Assembly (NCBI RefSeq): GCF_000372725.1
Contig: NW_005196021.1
Span: forward strand, 30,351-94,350
Source of the DNA: Emiliania huxleyi CCMP1516
Lineage: Eukaryota > Haptophyta > Isochrysidales > Noelaerhabdaceae
Reading direction: 5' to 3'
DNA: 64,000 nt
Shown here one piece after another: positions 31,311-40,518 of this stretch. Under the pieces are notes generated by a model, which was not told the DNA's origin, searched no databases, and was given only the letters and a program-made list of their open reading frames with translations. Within the stretch, counting starts at the first letter, position 1. The number at the start of each line of letters is the position of its first letter. Both the position numbers and the translations under genes were made by a program.

Positions 31311-31336
31311 TTTGTTATGTTATGTACCGTCGGGTA

Positions 31337-31798
31337 CTTATTTTAAGACGAGGTAAACAGCAATAGATCCGGGTGCAGTGCCGGATCAGTTCCTGGAGCC
31401 AGGGGGACCGATTCGCGCTTGCCAAGGGACCAATTGCTGGAAGCCCGCGCAGGCGCGCAGCCTGCGCTCCGGCCGGCAGAGGGCTTGCGACCCGTGGCAG
31501 GGTGACAGCCCGCCGGTGGGCGAGCCAAACTCTGGCGGAGGCAGCCCGCTCAGCCCCAGGCGCCCCTCGAACCGGAGGGTGGTCTGCCGCCGCTGCGCGT
31601 TGGGCGCGCCGAGGGCGGGAGACATCAGCTTCGCGCCACACACAGGTGACCTGGGGGACCGATTCTCGGCAAGTTGGCAGGACGGGCACTGTGAAGGATC
31701 GATTGCTGTACAACGAGGGACCAATTCCGTGAGGGCTGGGTATCGATTAGGCCGCTTGAGGGCCGGATCTATTGCTGTTTACCTCGTCTTAAAATAAG
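31337..31798. mobile_element. 462-bp MITE with perfect 36-bp TIRs, TA-flanked
   Basis: The termini CTTATTTTAAGACGAGG...ATCCGG (31337-31372) and their exact reverse complement (31763-31798) are flanked by TA on both sides (31335-31336, 31799-31800), as for Tc1/mariner-type insertions. The interior has four GGGACCRATT words (near 31406, 31425, 31659, 31721) but no transposase. It lies just upstream of the truncated dispersed-family copy. Confidence 0.85.
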
Positions 31799-32047
31799 TA
31801 GCCGACATAAAACAAAAACAAGGTTTTTCTCTGAAGGCTCTCTCGCAGCCGTGCCGTCGCGGTCCACACCAGACACCACCCCCTGGCCACCCCTCCAACC
31901 TCCTCCGCGTCGACATTCCCTCACCCTCTTCCACATCCCGCGTCCTCGCCTCCTCCTCCTCAGCGACGCGCATCGTGACGCTTCCGCCCGCCCTGCCGAC
32001 CAAAGGTGCAGCTACGAGCATAGAGTCTTCGCCTCCTCCCTGCCGGC

Positions 32048-32434
32048 ATGTCCGCGCCGCCACTCACGCTCTACAAGCAGCTGATGCGAGAAGCCAAGCG
32101 GTTCCAAAACTACAACTTTAGAGAGTACGCCATCCGGTTCGCTGCATCCTTTGGTGCGCGCTGCACTCTCTCTCTCTCTCTCTCTCACCGCCCTTCCTCT
32201 GCGGCGATAGGCATGTGCGGGACGACTTCCGCCGGAATGCCGGCCTGCAGGGGGAGAGCGCGGCGCGAGAGCTCGAGCATGGGCGGCTCGAGCTCGAGAA
32301 GCTCCGCCGAATGGCTACCGTCTCCTCTCTCTTTCCGTCGGCGCGCCACCGCACCTCGCCGCAGGCTTAGAGCAAGGTGCTCGGCCTCACCCCGCCCGCC
32401 CTGCTCGCAGGGCAAGCACGCCATGGAGGACTGA
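32048..32434 (+). CDS. LYRM4: LYR-motif protein 4 (ISD11-like)
   Basis: Mitochondrial Fe-S cluster assembly factor; in other eukaryotes ISD11 stabilises the cysteine desulfurase NFS1 together with acyl carrier protein. Three exons (32048-32136, 32211-32340, 32411-32434) give about 80 residues with consistent phases. Exon 1: TLYKQLMREAKRFQNYNFREYAIR, where the LYR-type tripeptide is LYK. Exon 2: HVRDDFRRNAGLQ...LEKLRRMATVSSLFPS. Exon 3: GKHAMED, stop. Intron 1 is GT-AG with a CT-repeat; intron 2 is 70 nt, GC-AG (donor GCGCGC). The family is usually 85-95 residues. Another LYRM paralogue is possible, but the KRF-x-YN-x-R-x-YA block fits ISD11 best. Confidence 0.82.
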   Translation: MSAPPLTLYKQLMREAKRFQNYNFREYAIRFAASFGARCTLSLSLSHRPSSAAIGMCGTTSAGMPACRGRARRESSSMGGSSSRSSAEWLPSPLSFRRRATAPRRRLRARCSASPRPPCSQGKHAMED

Positions 32435-33049
32435 GTCCGCCCGTACTCGTTTAACGACCCGCTGCGCCGCCGTCCCCTCGCTTGCCGATGCTAGCACGTT
32501 GTTTCGTGTCTCATGGCTGTCGCTCGTAACAACTGTTGGGACAACTGGGCGGGGGTGGGTTCGGCCTGCCAGGCGCCTCTTTTCGCCACCCGCTTTCCCG
32601 CCGCGCGGGGTTGTCGTGGCGCGGGGTTCCGCGTGTGTGGGCGCGCGGTGTCGGCCGCGCCTGCGGCCTACAGCGTACAGGGCCTGGCGCCCGCGCGCGC
32701 GGCCGCCGCCGCGGGGTTGTGGGCGTTGGGGGTAGCGCGGGGGCCGCGCGCGCCCCGGCGCGCTCGCCGGCGCCGGCGAGCCCGAGAGCGAGACGCGAGA
32801 CCGAGAGCGGGGACGTGTCCGCCGACCACCCCGCGGTGTGCCGGTGCCCCGCTGCCTCGCAGCTCGCGCTGCGGCTTGAAGCCCATGCGCGGCATGCTAT
32901 CGCACAGTTTATAGATTACCGGGGGCCGCTGCGTGTGCTTAGGAGCACACGCACCCGCTCTCGCTCCGGCGCTCTGCGCGATGCGAGGCGGACTGGCCCC
33001 CGTACCCCCTCCCAGACAACAAAGCGACAAGGTGTGCGGCGGGGCGCGG
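32435..33049. other. Intergenic between convergent genes
   Basis: Very GC-rich, with CGCGCGCG-type runs. No supported gene. Confidence 0.4.
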
Positions 33050-33605
33050 CTACTGGTGCGACGCGCGCGTGTAGACACACTGCGACTTGTGCGTCAGGAT
33101 GGGCCGGATCAGCTTTTGGCTCAGCAGCTCCTTGACAGCCTTGCGGGCGAGGGAGCCATTGCACCTGGGGAGGGGGGGGGGGGGGTTCAGGAGGCAGGGT
33201 TCAGGGGGTCGGGGGAAGGGGGTGGGGGCGTTGGGGGGTGGCAGCTAGCCACGGAGGCGGCGTTGTGATACCAGTGACGGCGAGGGGGTGGGGCGGGTTG
33301 AGGCGTCGAGGGCAGCAGCAGTAGGCGGCGAGGAGAGGAGCTCGGGCGGTTGCACGGGCGGGGGCATGGAGGGGGGGGGGGGGGCGAGGGAGGCGGCTGC
33401 ACTTGAGCTTCTCGGAGATGATGGAGGGGGTGATGAGCTTGAGCTTGGGGACGTCGGCGAGCATCTTGTCGTACGTGATCTTGTCGAACAGCACCAGGTT
33501 CGACAGCTTCTCCTTCACCTTGCCCTTCGACCACTTCTTCTTCTTGGCCTTGCCGCCGCCGCTGCTCTTGGCGCTCTTCTTCGGGTCCTCCTTCTTCGGC
33601 GCCAT
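33050..33605 (-). CDS. RPS25: 40S ribosomal protein S25 (eS25)
   Basis: Small-subunit ribosomal protein, 105 residues. Exon 1 (33605-33403): [15 protein letters not shown], a Lys-rich tail, then [26 protein letters not shown]. Exon 2 (33164-33050): [21 protein letters not shown] to YTRASHQ, TAG. The phase-2 join gives [13 protein letters not shown], the conserved winged-helix region. The intron 33402-33165 begins GTGCA..CCTCCCTCGCCC, and exon 2 begins GTGCAATGGCTCCCTCGCCC, a visible copy. A fragment of exon 1 plus the intron start sits inside the GH2 gene at 26954-27075. Confidence 0.93.
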
Positions 33606-34530
33606 GGCTGAGAACACAGGGGGGCACGCGGATGGGGCGGTCGGTCCTCGAGCACTCTGGGCGTATGGGCGTGTGTTTTGCCGCCGGACGGCTGGGCAAC
33701 AGCCCGAGAGCGAGGCCCTCGCTGCCGGGGTGGCCGTTGCGCACGCCCTTCTCTCCCCCTGCACGCCCTCTCCGTCGTGAGAGAGGCTTGCGGCGGGTGC
33801 GCTCGACGCGCACGGGCCGGCCAGCACCCGCGGTGGCACACTAGGAGGGAGCGCACGAGAGGCGCGTTGCTAGGTGGCGGGGCGAGCACCAGCGGTGGAG
33901 ACGAGCCAGAAACAAAAAGAAATCGCGATGCGGTCTGCTGCTAGGGGAAACCCGACCCTCGGAGACCCGTGTTTTCCTTAAGGCCCTTTCCCTGCGAACG
34001 CGTACCCCCAGGGCTAGGGCTCTCTTGCCCGTAACCCGATACCGATCATCCGGCTCGCTGGGTGCGCTTCTTAGCTCCCCGGCCCTGGATGTGAGGTTGA
34101 TAACTGCACTCCAAGTGCTCCAAGTGCAGGGATCCCTACTCACAAAGGCAGCAATGTAGTGTATGTAGTGTCCCCAGCTATGGGCGTGTCCACGTTGGAG
34201 CCAGGTGTGGTGTGGCACAATGTGTGTGTCCGTTGTGGGTGTCCCTGTGGTCGCCCGGCTGTCGCCATGGGCTTGTGTGACTGCCCGTGGCAAGTGCTTT
34301 GCGCGGGTGTACGAAATTAAGCCCGACGGCTTACCTCCAAAATCGCGGATTTTCCCCGGCTCGACACAGGCCTCAGGCGCGGACTGGCACGTGCTGGGTC
34401 GAATCGTGCTGGAACAAAACAAAACAAGAAGGCTGAGCCCCGGGAGGAGCCTAAAAAAGGATCACAGCGCATGCGGGTCGCACACTCACGGTAGATACCG
34501 TGTAGTCGGCCGGCAGCCTGGCGCCGGATG
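33606..34530. other. Intergenic with one short dispersed repeat
   Basis: Contains GGATGTGAGGTTGATAACTG and CACTCCAAGTGCTCCAAGT at 34083-34128, repeated (with GCTAATGACTG) at about 54071-54116. No supported gene otherwise. Confidence 0.55.
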
Positions 34531-34965
34531 TCACAAGATGAGCGCGTATAGCGCCACGACGTGCGCTTCTGTCAAAAACGTTCCGTTGACCGTCAGATCA
34601 CCGTCGTGGAGTGTGAACACAGCCTCTTCCGTCTTGACGTTGACCGCAAAATTTGGCGCGGACAGAAAATTGTAGAGCGCATTGTGGCGGCCGCGGAAGT
34701 CAGCGCTGCCACCATATGCGAAGTTCACATGCGGGTCACGAAAAACCTCGGCGTATGCAGTGCACGGGTCCTGAGCCAGCGGGGCGATGGACAGGGGCAG
34801 CATGTGCTGGATGTGGAAGCCAATAACCTGGGCGACCTGGGAGCACGATTGGAGGAGGGCGAGTGCTGGAAAGCACTCTTCCTTTGGCCGCGTTGGTAGC
34901 GAGGAAAGCACGCTGCAAGTGCCGAATGTCTTACGAGCTGCAGCCCGTTTCGCATAGCAGACCAC
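34531..34965 (-). CDS. Secreted-type domain (DPH..GG.ADFRG, VWD-like), partial
   Basis: The frame contains FRDPHVNFAYGGSADFRG, HNALYNFLSAPNFAVNVKTE, AVFTLHDGDLTVNGTFLTEAHVVA. The DPH-GG-ADFRG block followed by beta-rich sequence resembles VWD-type domains of large secreted algal proteins; this family comparison is from memory. The frame ends ALIL before a GTGACA that could be a donor, so more exons probably lay downstream. It may be the 3' part of the Pro-rich secreted-protein gene just upstream on the same strand (35288-36604), whose linker would lead into it. Confidence 0.5.
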   Translation of the reverse strand: MVCYAKRAAARKTFGTCSVLSSLPTRPKEECFPALALLQSCSQVAQVIGFHIQHMLPLSIAPLAQDPCTAYAEVFRDPHVNFAYGGSADFRGRHNALYNFLSAPNFAVNVKTEEAVFTLHDGDLTVNGTFLTEAHVVALYALIL

Positions 34966-35287
34966 GAATATTTGGGCGAAATGAATTACAAACTATTGCT
35001 ACCGCAGCGACTACGTCCCCCCCGACCGGCAGCGCACACCTCTCTCTCCCCTAGCCCTCGCCAACGAAAACCGCCTTGAGGATGGTCGTCAGCCAATCAT
35101 CATGATCCTTTGGTAGCTCCCCGGGGAGACCCAGCCAGGGCAAGTCTTTTCGAGACGACGGCTAGCCTTTCCCGTTTCCTCGAAACCACCTCGGGTGGGA
35201 TGCGTGCGAGCGTGTCAAAGATCCCGGGAACCGCACTACGGTTGCGGGGCGTGTCGAGCACAACCGCGAAGGCGCTCCAATCTCCTC

Positions 35288-36604
35288 CTACGTGCCAAAG
35301 CCACAGCTTGTCCATACATAGGAGGGAAAATGACCGGGATGCAACCGAGGTGATGGCGACAGCGGCGGAGAAGAGGGGCACGGTGGTGAGGGAAGCGGAG
35401 GGGGTGATGACGTCGGTGGTGAGGGCGGCTGTGGGGCTGGCGGCGGTGGGGCGGGCGGCGGTGGGGCGGGCGGCGGAGGCACCGGCGGCGGCGGCGGCAG
35501 CGGCGGCGGAGGCGAGGGCGGCGGAGGCACTGGCGGCGGAGGCGAGGGCGGCGGAGGCACTGGCGGCGGCGGCAGCGAAGGCGGAGGCGAGGGCGGCGGA
35601 GGTGTGGGCGGTGGCAACAGCGGAGGCGAAGGTGAGGGCGGCGGAGGCAACGGCGGCGGCGGCAATGGAGGCGGAGGGGTGGGCGGCGGAGGGGCGGGCG
35701 GTGGCGGCAGCGGAGGCGGAGGTGAGGGCGGCGGCGGATTGAATGGAAGCGGATTGGAGGGCAGCGGATTGGAGGTGAGGCAAGGGCAGAGGCGGCGCCG
35801 ATCTCCCCACCCGCTAAAGCACGGTGAGGTGTTGCCGTAAACACACCTCACCGTGCTGCCCTCGGGCGGGTCAACGCGCACGAAGAGGTCCGGCCGATGA
35901 ACGTACTCGGTGCATCCAAAACCCCACCCGACCGAGATTGCTTCCATCTGCGCCTCTGTCGTCGGCCAGACGGTTTTCGGCCACTCGTCGGCCGGCCAGG
36001 GCGGGGTGTTGGGTGTCTCGTCGGCGCAAAGCATGCCGAGCGCGCTGCAGGAGTCGGTGCAGCTGCCACCCTCGTTCTGGGACCAGATGAGCGGCGGCTG
36101 TGGCGGGTATGGAGGTGGCGACGGGACCGGAGGCGGTGCTATCTTCTTGTACGCGTACTGGTCTTCCGCTGTCGCTCGCGTGTCATCCCACACCTTCCTC
36201 GCCAAGCAGAAGCCTCGGTAGGCGGGGCGGCAGACCACACCTGCGCACTCATCCCATGCACCACAGACCGCGTCCACCTCGCTTTCGCGGATCGCGCACT
36301 GGTGAACATTCGTATTGTGAGGCAATTTGACGCAAAAATCGTCATTCCAAATGCAAGGACCGCCGAACTTGTTTGCGTACTCGACACCCTCGAGGTTGCC
36401 GTAGCATTGAGGTGCCGAGCCAGGCTGGCCGGCGCCGACGGGTTGGAAGAGCACGGGCGCGTGAGTACCAGTGCCAGAGCCAGGGGTTGAGCGCAAGGTT
36501 CTGAGCGCTTGGTTCTGAATGTGTTCGTCGTCGTCGCCGGGTTCGGTCGTAACCGGCGCCGCCTCGACGATCAACAACAGGCCAGCGGCAACAGCCAGCA
36601 GCAT
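35288..36604 (-). CDS. Secreted Cys-containing protein with long poly-Pro linker
   Basis: ATG 36604 starts a clear signal peptide (MLLAVAAGLLLIVEAAP). A Cys-bearing ectodomain of about 230 residues follows (QCYGNLEGVEYANKFGG; CAIRESEVDAVCGAWDECAG; GGSCTDSCSALGMLC; GFGCTEYVHRPDLF; VYGNTSPCFSGWG), then about 130 residues of [11 protein letters not shown]-type linker typical of algal extracellular or cell-wall glycoproteins. The frame ends shortly after the linker, where a GCACGT donor may lead to further exons such as 34531-34965. Function unknown. Confidence 0.7.
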   Translation of the reverse strand: MLLAVAAGLLLIVEAAPVTTEPGDDDEHIQNQALRTLRSTPGSGTGTHAPVLFQPVGAGQPGSAPQCYGNLEGVEYANKFGGPCIWNDDFCVKLPHNTNVHQCAIRESEVDAVCGAWDECAGVVCRPAYRGFCLARKVWDDTRATAEDQYAYKKIAPPPVPSPPPYPPQPPLIWSQNEGGSCTDSCSALGMLCADETPNTPPWPADEWPKTVWPTTEAQMEAISVGWGFGCTEYVHRPDLFVRVDPPEGSTVRCVYGNTSPCFSGWGDRRRLCPCLTSNPLPSNPLPFNPPPPSPPPPLPPPPAPPPPTPPPPLPPPPLPPPPSPSPPLLPPPTPPPPSPPPSLPPPPVPPPPSPPPPVPPPPSPPPPLPPPPPVPPPPAPPPPAPPPPAPQPPSPPTSSPPPLPSPPCPSSPPLSPSPRLHPGHFPSYVWTSCGFGT

Positions 36605-36789
36605 CTCACAAAGCTTTGTTCCTGCTTTGGTCCTTCAAAATGGGCCGTCTTACTTTTTCATCCCTTGTCACGCTCGCGGGCGTCTGGCGAGTGAGACCAC
36701 GCTTGTTGTGTACGCCCACCAGCCCAGCTGGCTGTGTGTCTTGTGAGCTTGTTTGTGTCTGTGTGTCGTTACTCAATCAAGCGTGTTCG

Positions 36790-38460
36790 TCACCTTCTGT
36801 CCCCTCCCGACTCCCGACCCCTAGCGAAGAGCTTCCTCAGCCACTCGATGTGTTCCTCTCTCTTCATAATGCGCGCCGGAGCCTCATCATTGAGCTGTAT
36901 CCACCTCTGCACCGCTCCCGTCGCCGCCTCGGCCACGACTTGCAAGTTCCTCGTGACCCCGGTGCCAAGGAAGGTCCCTTCCTTCGGCTCTTCTCCGGGA
37001 GATCATCTACCTTGGGCTCGGCCAGGTTTGCCTCTCGCACCCCGTCTGTTTTCCTTTCCTTTTTTCTCTGCAACACCCTCTCTTTTCCTCTCTATTTTCC
37101 CGGGAAAACTCCGTGGAAATCGTCAACTTTTGGGCTCTGAGCCGAGTCTGAGAGGCTGGTTTGGGCCCAAAATCAGCCAAATTTTACGCCAAATCGGCAA
37201 AATGCCGGGAATTTTGCGGAGAACCCGTGTATACCTGGAAATTACCCTGCGACCGCCTAGGTATTTTGTCGATTTCCTCAATTTTGCCTCAGATTTTGCC
37301 CCAGACCAGCTCTCAGACTCAGGGAAACTCGAGAGAAACAGAATGGAGCACCAAACACCCTCTGTTTTCCCTGGAAATTTCCGGAAACGCAAAGTGCTGG
37401 GGACCCTCTGTTTTCCTTTTTGTTTTCCGGAAAACCTGGCCGAGCCCAACATCTACCAGCGCCGGCAACACCCCCCCGACGGCTGGGGCTAGTGCATCGT
37501 ACCCGTCCTCATCCAGCACCCTATAGCGTGAGCCCTTCAGCGCAGCGACATGCGCTATCCTCAGCGTCTTCAGCGTATCCTTGGAGTCGGGCGCCGCCTG
37601 TGCTACTTTGCTGATCGCCGTCCCCGTCTGCGCTCGCGCTACTCTGAGGAACCATCTGGCCTGCTCCCTATTCCCCAGGCAGGCGCCGCTAAGCACGTGC
37701 GCCATTGTCGCTCTAGGCGGGTTCTCATCTTCCTCGCGGTCCATTGCTGCGCGGCTTTCCGCACGATCGGACACAGCGGGTCCCGCTTTAGTGCTGCCCT
37801 CCTCGCCGCGTCCCTCGCGGCCTTACAGACGAGGCAGCCCCTGAGTTCGCTCCTTGTGGCGGCGCCCGGGGTCTCCCTCCCCGCCTCGCCCCGCATAATC
37901 CTCTCGTGGCGCGCTCCGTGTGGCACCCCCGCCTGCTGCCGCACCCGCGCTCCCACGACCGTCTTTGTCACCACGTTGTGATCATCCACGTCGGCGAATT
38001 CAATCTCGCGCTCGCCGTGCTGATCCTTGATCCGCTGGCGCTTGTCCCATTTGTGTCTCGTCGTTCCCCTGACCACATCGCTCCACAGCGGCCCCGTCAC
38101 CCCTGCCGTGTGCGACCCCGCCGTGAGCCCCTCGCCGAGCCGTCCTCGCACCCACTCGTTCGTGTGGCCGCGTGTGGCGTAATAGGTCCTCCGGTCCAGT
38201 ACCTCCCGCCCCCCCTCTCTGTCTGCCGTCCTCCGGCGGTCCGTGTACAGATACACGGGCGCGTTCTCACTGCTTCACGGATGACGGCGGTGGCATCCTC
38301 AATCTCGCTGGCCCCCATGTATGCCGTCGCCGCGGCGTCGGCGTAGGCGTTGCTAGCGCACCCCGCGTGGCTCGGTACCCACAGGAACGTGACGGATTCA
38401 AGCTGGGCGCGGTATCTGCATATCCCCTCCAGGCAACCTCCTCGATCCCACTCCCGGAGC
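36790..38460 (-). mobile_element. LINE-like retrotransposon fragment (RNase H / CCHC region)
   Basis: The minus strand carries an RNase H C-terminal block (VTFLWVPSHAGCASNAYADA), then a basic region with a CxxC...H...C knuckle (CLVC, TMAHVLSGAC), the usual 3' coding arrangement of RNase H-bearing LINEs. Coding is spread over more than one frame and no reverse transcriptase is present, so it is an old partial copy. It is interrupted by a 438-bp MITE at 37012-37449. A further coding-looking stretch (NLQVVAEAATGAVQRWIQ) lies beyond the MITE near 36.9 kb. Confidence 0.6.
37012..37449. mobile_element. 438-bp MITE with 8-bp target duplication (hAT-like)
   Basis: Left terminus TTGGGCTCGGCCAGGTTT (37012) and right terminus AAACCTGGCCGAGCCCAA (to 37449) form inverted repeats of about 21 bp with one mismatch. 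The target site CATCTACC is duplicated exactly at 37004-37011 and 37450-37457. An 8-bp duplication is characteristic of hAT elements. No transposase. A second copy of the right half, inverted, fills 63838 to the window end. Confidence 0.88.
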
Positions 38461-38529
38461 CCCTCGAGATACTTTATTCTTTAAACTCCCTTGAAGATCT
38501 ATCTGTTGTCCACGAAGCTCTAAGTGCCG

Positions 38530-38577
38530 GGGCTCCAGGCCCCAAATGATGTGTGAGTGTTGGAGTTGTTTGGCACG
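38530..38577 (+). repeat. 3' tail of the dispersed gene family (fragment)
   Basis: GGGGCTCCAGGCCCCAAATG then TGTGAGTGTTGGAGTTGTTTGG, matching the tails at 30608-30675 and 43028-43098, with no coding part attached. Confidence 0.8.
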
Positions 38578-38931
38578 GGGAGCGCACTCTGGCACACTAA
38601 AGAATTTTACTAAAGAATTTTACAACTAAACACCCCTTCGAAGTAAGAGAGCGTCTTTCGCACAGAATTTGAATTACATAAACGAATCTTGAGAACACCC
38701 TCAAAAAGAAACGCGACTCTTCTCTCTGAGTGCAACAACCTAGTAGACAAACGTACAAAACACTCAAACGTACCGGAGGACTAGTCGACATGACTGCACA
38801 TTCAGACGCTTCATTGAGCTCCGCGTCTCACCTTCGCTGTCCGACCTAGCGGCGCCGTCGGTCCCCGTCGATCCCCGTGCCTCTGCGCGCCTGCGCGCCA
38901 TAGCTACATGCACTTCAGCCGAATCTCGCCT

Positions 38932-40206
38932 TCAGCGTGTGAGCACACCGACTCGGTACTCAAAGGAGATGCGCGGCTCCGCAGCCTCGGGGGAGGCCGG
39001 GTCCCTGAAGGCTGTGTGAAAGGCTGGCATCGTCGCCGCGGCGTCGCCCTTGGCGTGCTGGAACTGCCGAAAGACGAGGACCTCCTCAGTGGTCATCGCG
39101 GGGTAGTAGTACCATCGCTGCCGCGCGTTGTGCTTCAGGCCCGTGATTTGTGTCGCCCTCGGGTCATCCAGCGCGCCAATGTTGTGCTCCACAAAGTCCT
39201 CGGCCGTCACACTTTTTGCGTCGCACACGCACAATGGCGCCGACTCGACTGGCTTTGTGCTCGGTGCGATTGGGCGCCACAGATTGCACACAAGGAGGGA
39301 GGAGTAGTCGCAAGTCTCGAGCAGCTCCCGCTGCTGCCCCATGCGAGGGACAAGCCTCTTGGCCCTGTTGCAGGCCTTGTCAAGGTCGAGCGGGAGGTCG
39401 TTGTGGACAGTCCGGGACGCGCCCTTTCCCGAAAAGATGCCGTTTGCGCTTTTGCGAAGAAACCCAAACGACGGCAGCTCAAACGAAGCAGCCTCCGGTA
39501 TCAAGGACTGCAGGATGGCCTCGGCCTCGTGCGACCAAATGCGGCGAACGGGCGTATCGGCCGTCATGTACTTTTCATCCCTCGCGGCAGTCTCGCCCTC
39601 GCCGGGGTGCTCTTTCAAATCGACGTCCGAGTGCTGCCAGTCCGCTGCCGTCATAGCAGTTCGGTGCTTGACGAGTATGAAGCCATGCTTCGCGAAGAAG
39701 TCGGCCGCTGACATGCCTTGCTCCTCCATCTCGAGTCGCTGAAGCACACGGGCGTCGCCCATCTCGCACTGAGTCCCGCGTAGCACTGAGTTCGAGAGGG
39801 CGGCGAAGCTCTCCAAGACATGCCCGCCCCGTAGGAAACGGAAAAACTCCCTCGGGCTCTTGGTGACCATCCAGCGCAAGTCCTGGACGACCACTGGGGG
39901 AGAGTTTGGAGGGGCGAAGCCGGTGAGTTCTGCATGCACGACAACTGGCGAGGCTAGCGGAGCCGGACACGCTGACTCCTCTGCGATCACAGAGAGGCGT
40001 TTGATGGCAGGACGCTGCCGCGTGCGCGCCGAGCCGCGGCGCAGCCTGAGGATGAGTGCGCTCGCCAGCACAGAAGTGGCGGCGGCGACGGAGGCGGCAA
40101 GAGTGGCGAGCAAGACATTGAGCTGGCCCGAGCGAGGAGCCAGCGCAGCGCTCCGGAGTGTCACCCGTGCCGGCGACAGCAACCGGGCCGCGGTGAGCGA
40201 CATCAT
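38932..40206 (-). CDS. CmcJ/AsaB-type Fe(II) oxidoreductase, membrane-anchored
   Basis: Similar to the CmcJ / AsaB / GA4-desaturase-like hydroxylase family. Start at the double ATG 40206 (MMSLTAARLL); single exon of about 424 residues. A leader with one hydrophobic segment (LNVLLATLAASVAAATSVLASA) suggests organelle targeting or a membrane anchor. Family features: SRTVHNDLPLDLDKACNRA (His-x-Asp metal site), LLVCNLWRPI, SAPLCVCDAKSV, HNARQRWYYYPAMTTEEVLVFRQF (distal Tyr/Trp block), PAFHTAFRDPASPEAAEPR (second His) and a final FEYRVGVL. Substrate unknown; in fungi relatives act on secondary metabolites. It is divergent from the next gene (STX18), with about 310 bp between start codons. Confidence 0.85.
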   Translation of the reverse strand: MMSLTAARLLSPARVTLRSAALAPRSGQLNVLLATLAASVAAATSVLASALILRLRRGSARTRQRPAIKRLSVIAEESACPAPLASPVVVHAELTGFAPPNSPPVVVQDLRWMVTKSPREFFRFLRGGHVLESFAALSNSVLRGTQCEMGDARVLQRLEMEEQGMSAADFFAKHGFILVKHRTAMTAADWQHSDVDLKEHPGEGETAARDEKYMTADTPVRRIWSHEAEAILQSLIPEAASFELPSFGFLRKSANGIFSGKGASRTVHNDLPLDLDKACNRAKRLVPRMGQQRELLETCDYSSLLVCNLWRPIAPSTKPVESAPLCVCDAKSVTAEDFVEHNIGALDDPRATQITGLKHNARQRWYYYPAMTTEEVLVFRQFQHAKGDAAATMPAFHTAFRDPASPEAAEPRISFEYRVGVLTR

Positions 40207-40518
40207 GGCTTGAGGGCTTGGACAAGGACCAAGGGCTTCAGCTGGTTTCTTCAGATGGAGTTTTCTTTTTTTGGTCCCATTTTTTCTTTTTCTGAGCGCA
40301 GGGTTCCAACTTTTTCCGGGGTATGGTATGGTACGCTCGCGGCCCAAAGGGTGGGGGGGTATGGTCCCGACCGCCCATCCCCGGTCTCCGGGAGGCTGGG
40401 TCTGTCAGCAGGCGGGGGGGTATGGTCTCGAGGTGGGTTGCGCGACCACACCTACCAACCCCGCAAAAGTCCAAACCCAGGCCCCGTCTGCTGGCCGGGA
40501 GGTGTGTGGTGTGTGCGT

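Noticed and set aside
35300-35810. Plus-strand Ala/Gly/Arg frames opposite the poly-Pro linker
   Set aside because: Antisense shadows of the PPPP-coding repeat; the minus strand has the signal peptide and Cys domain.
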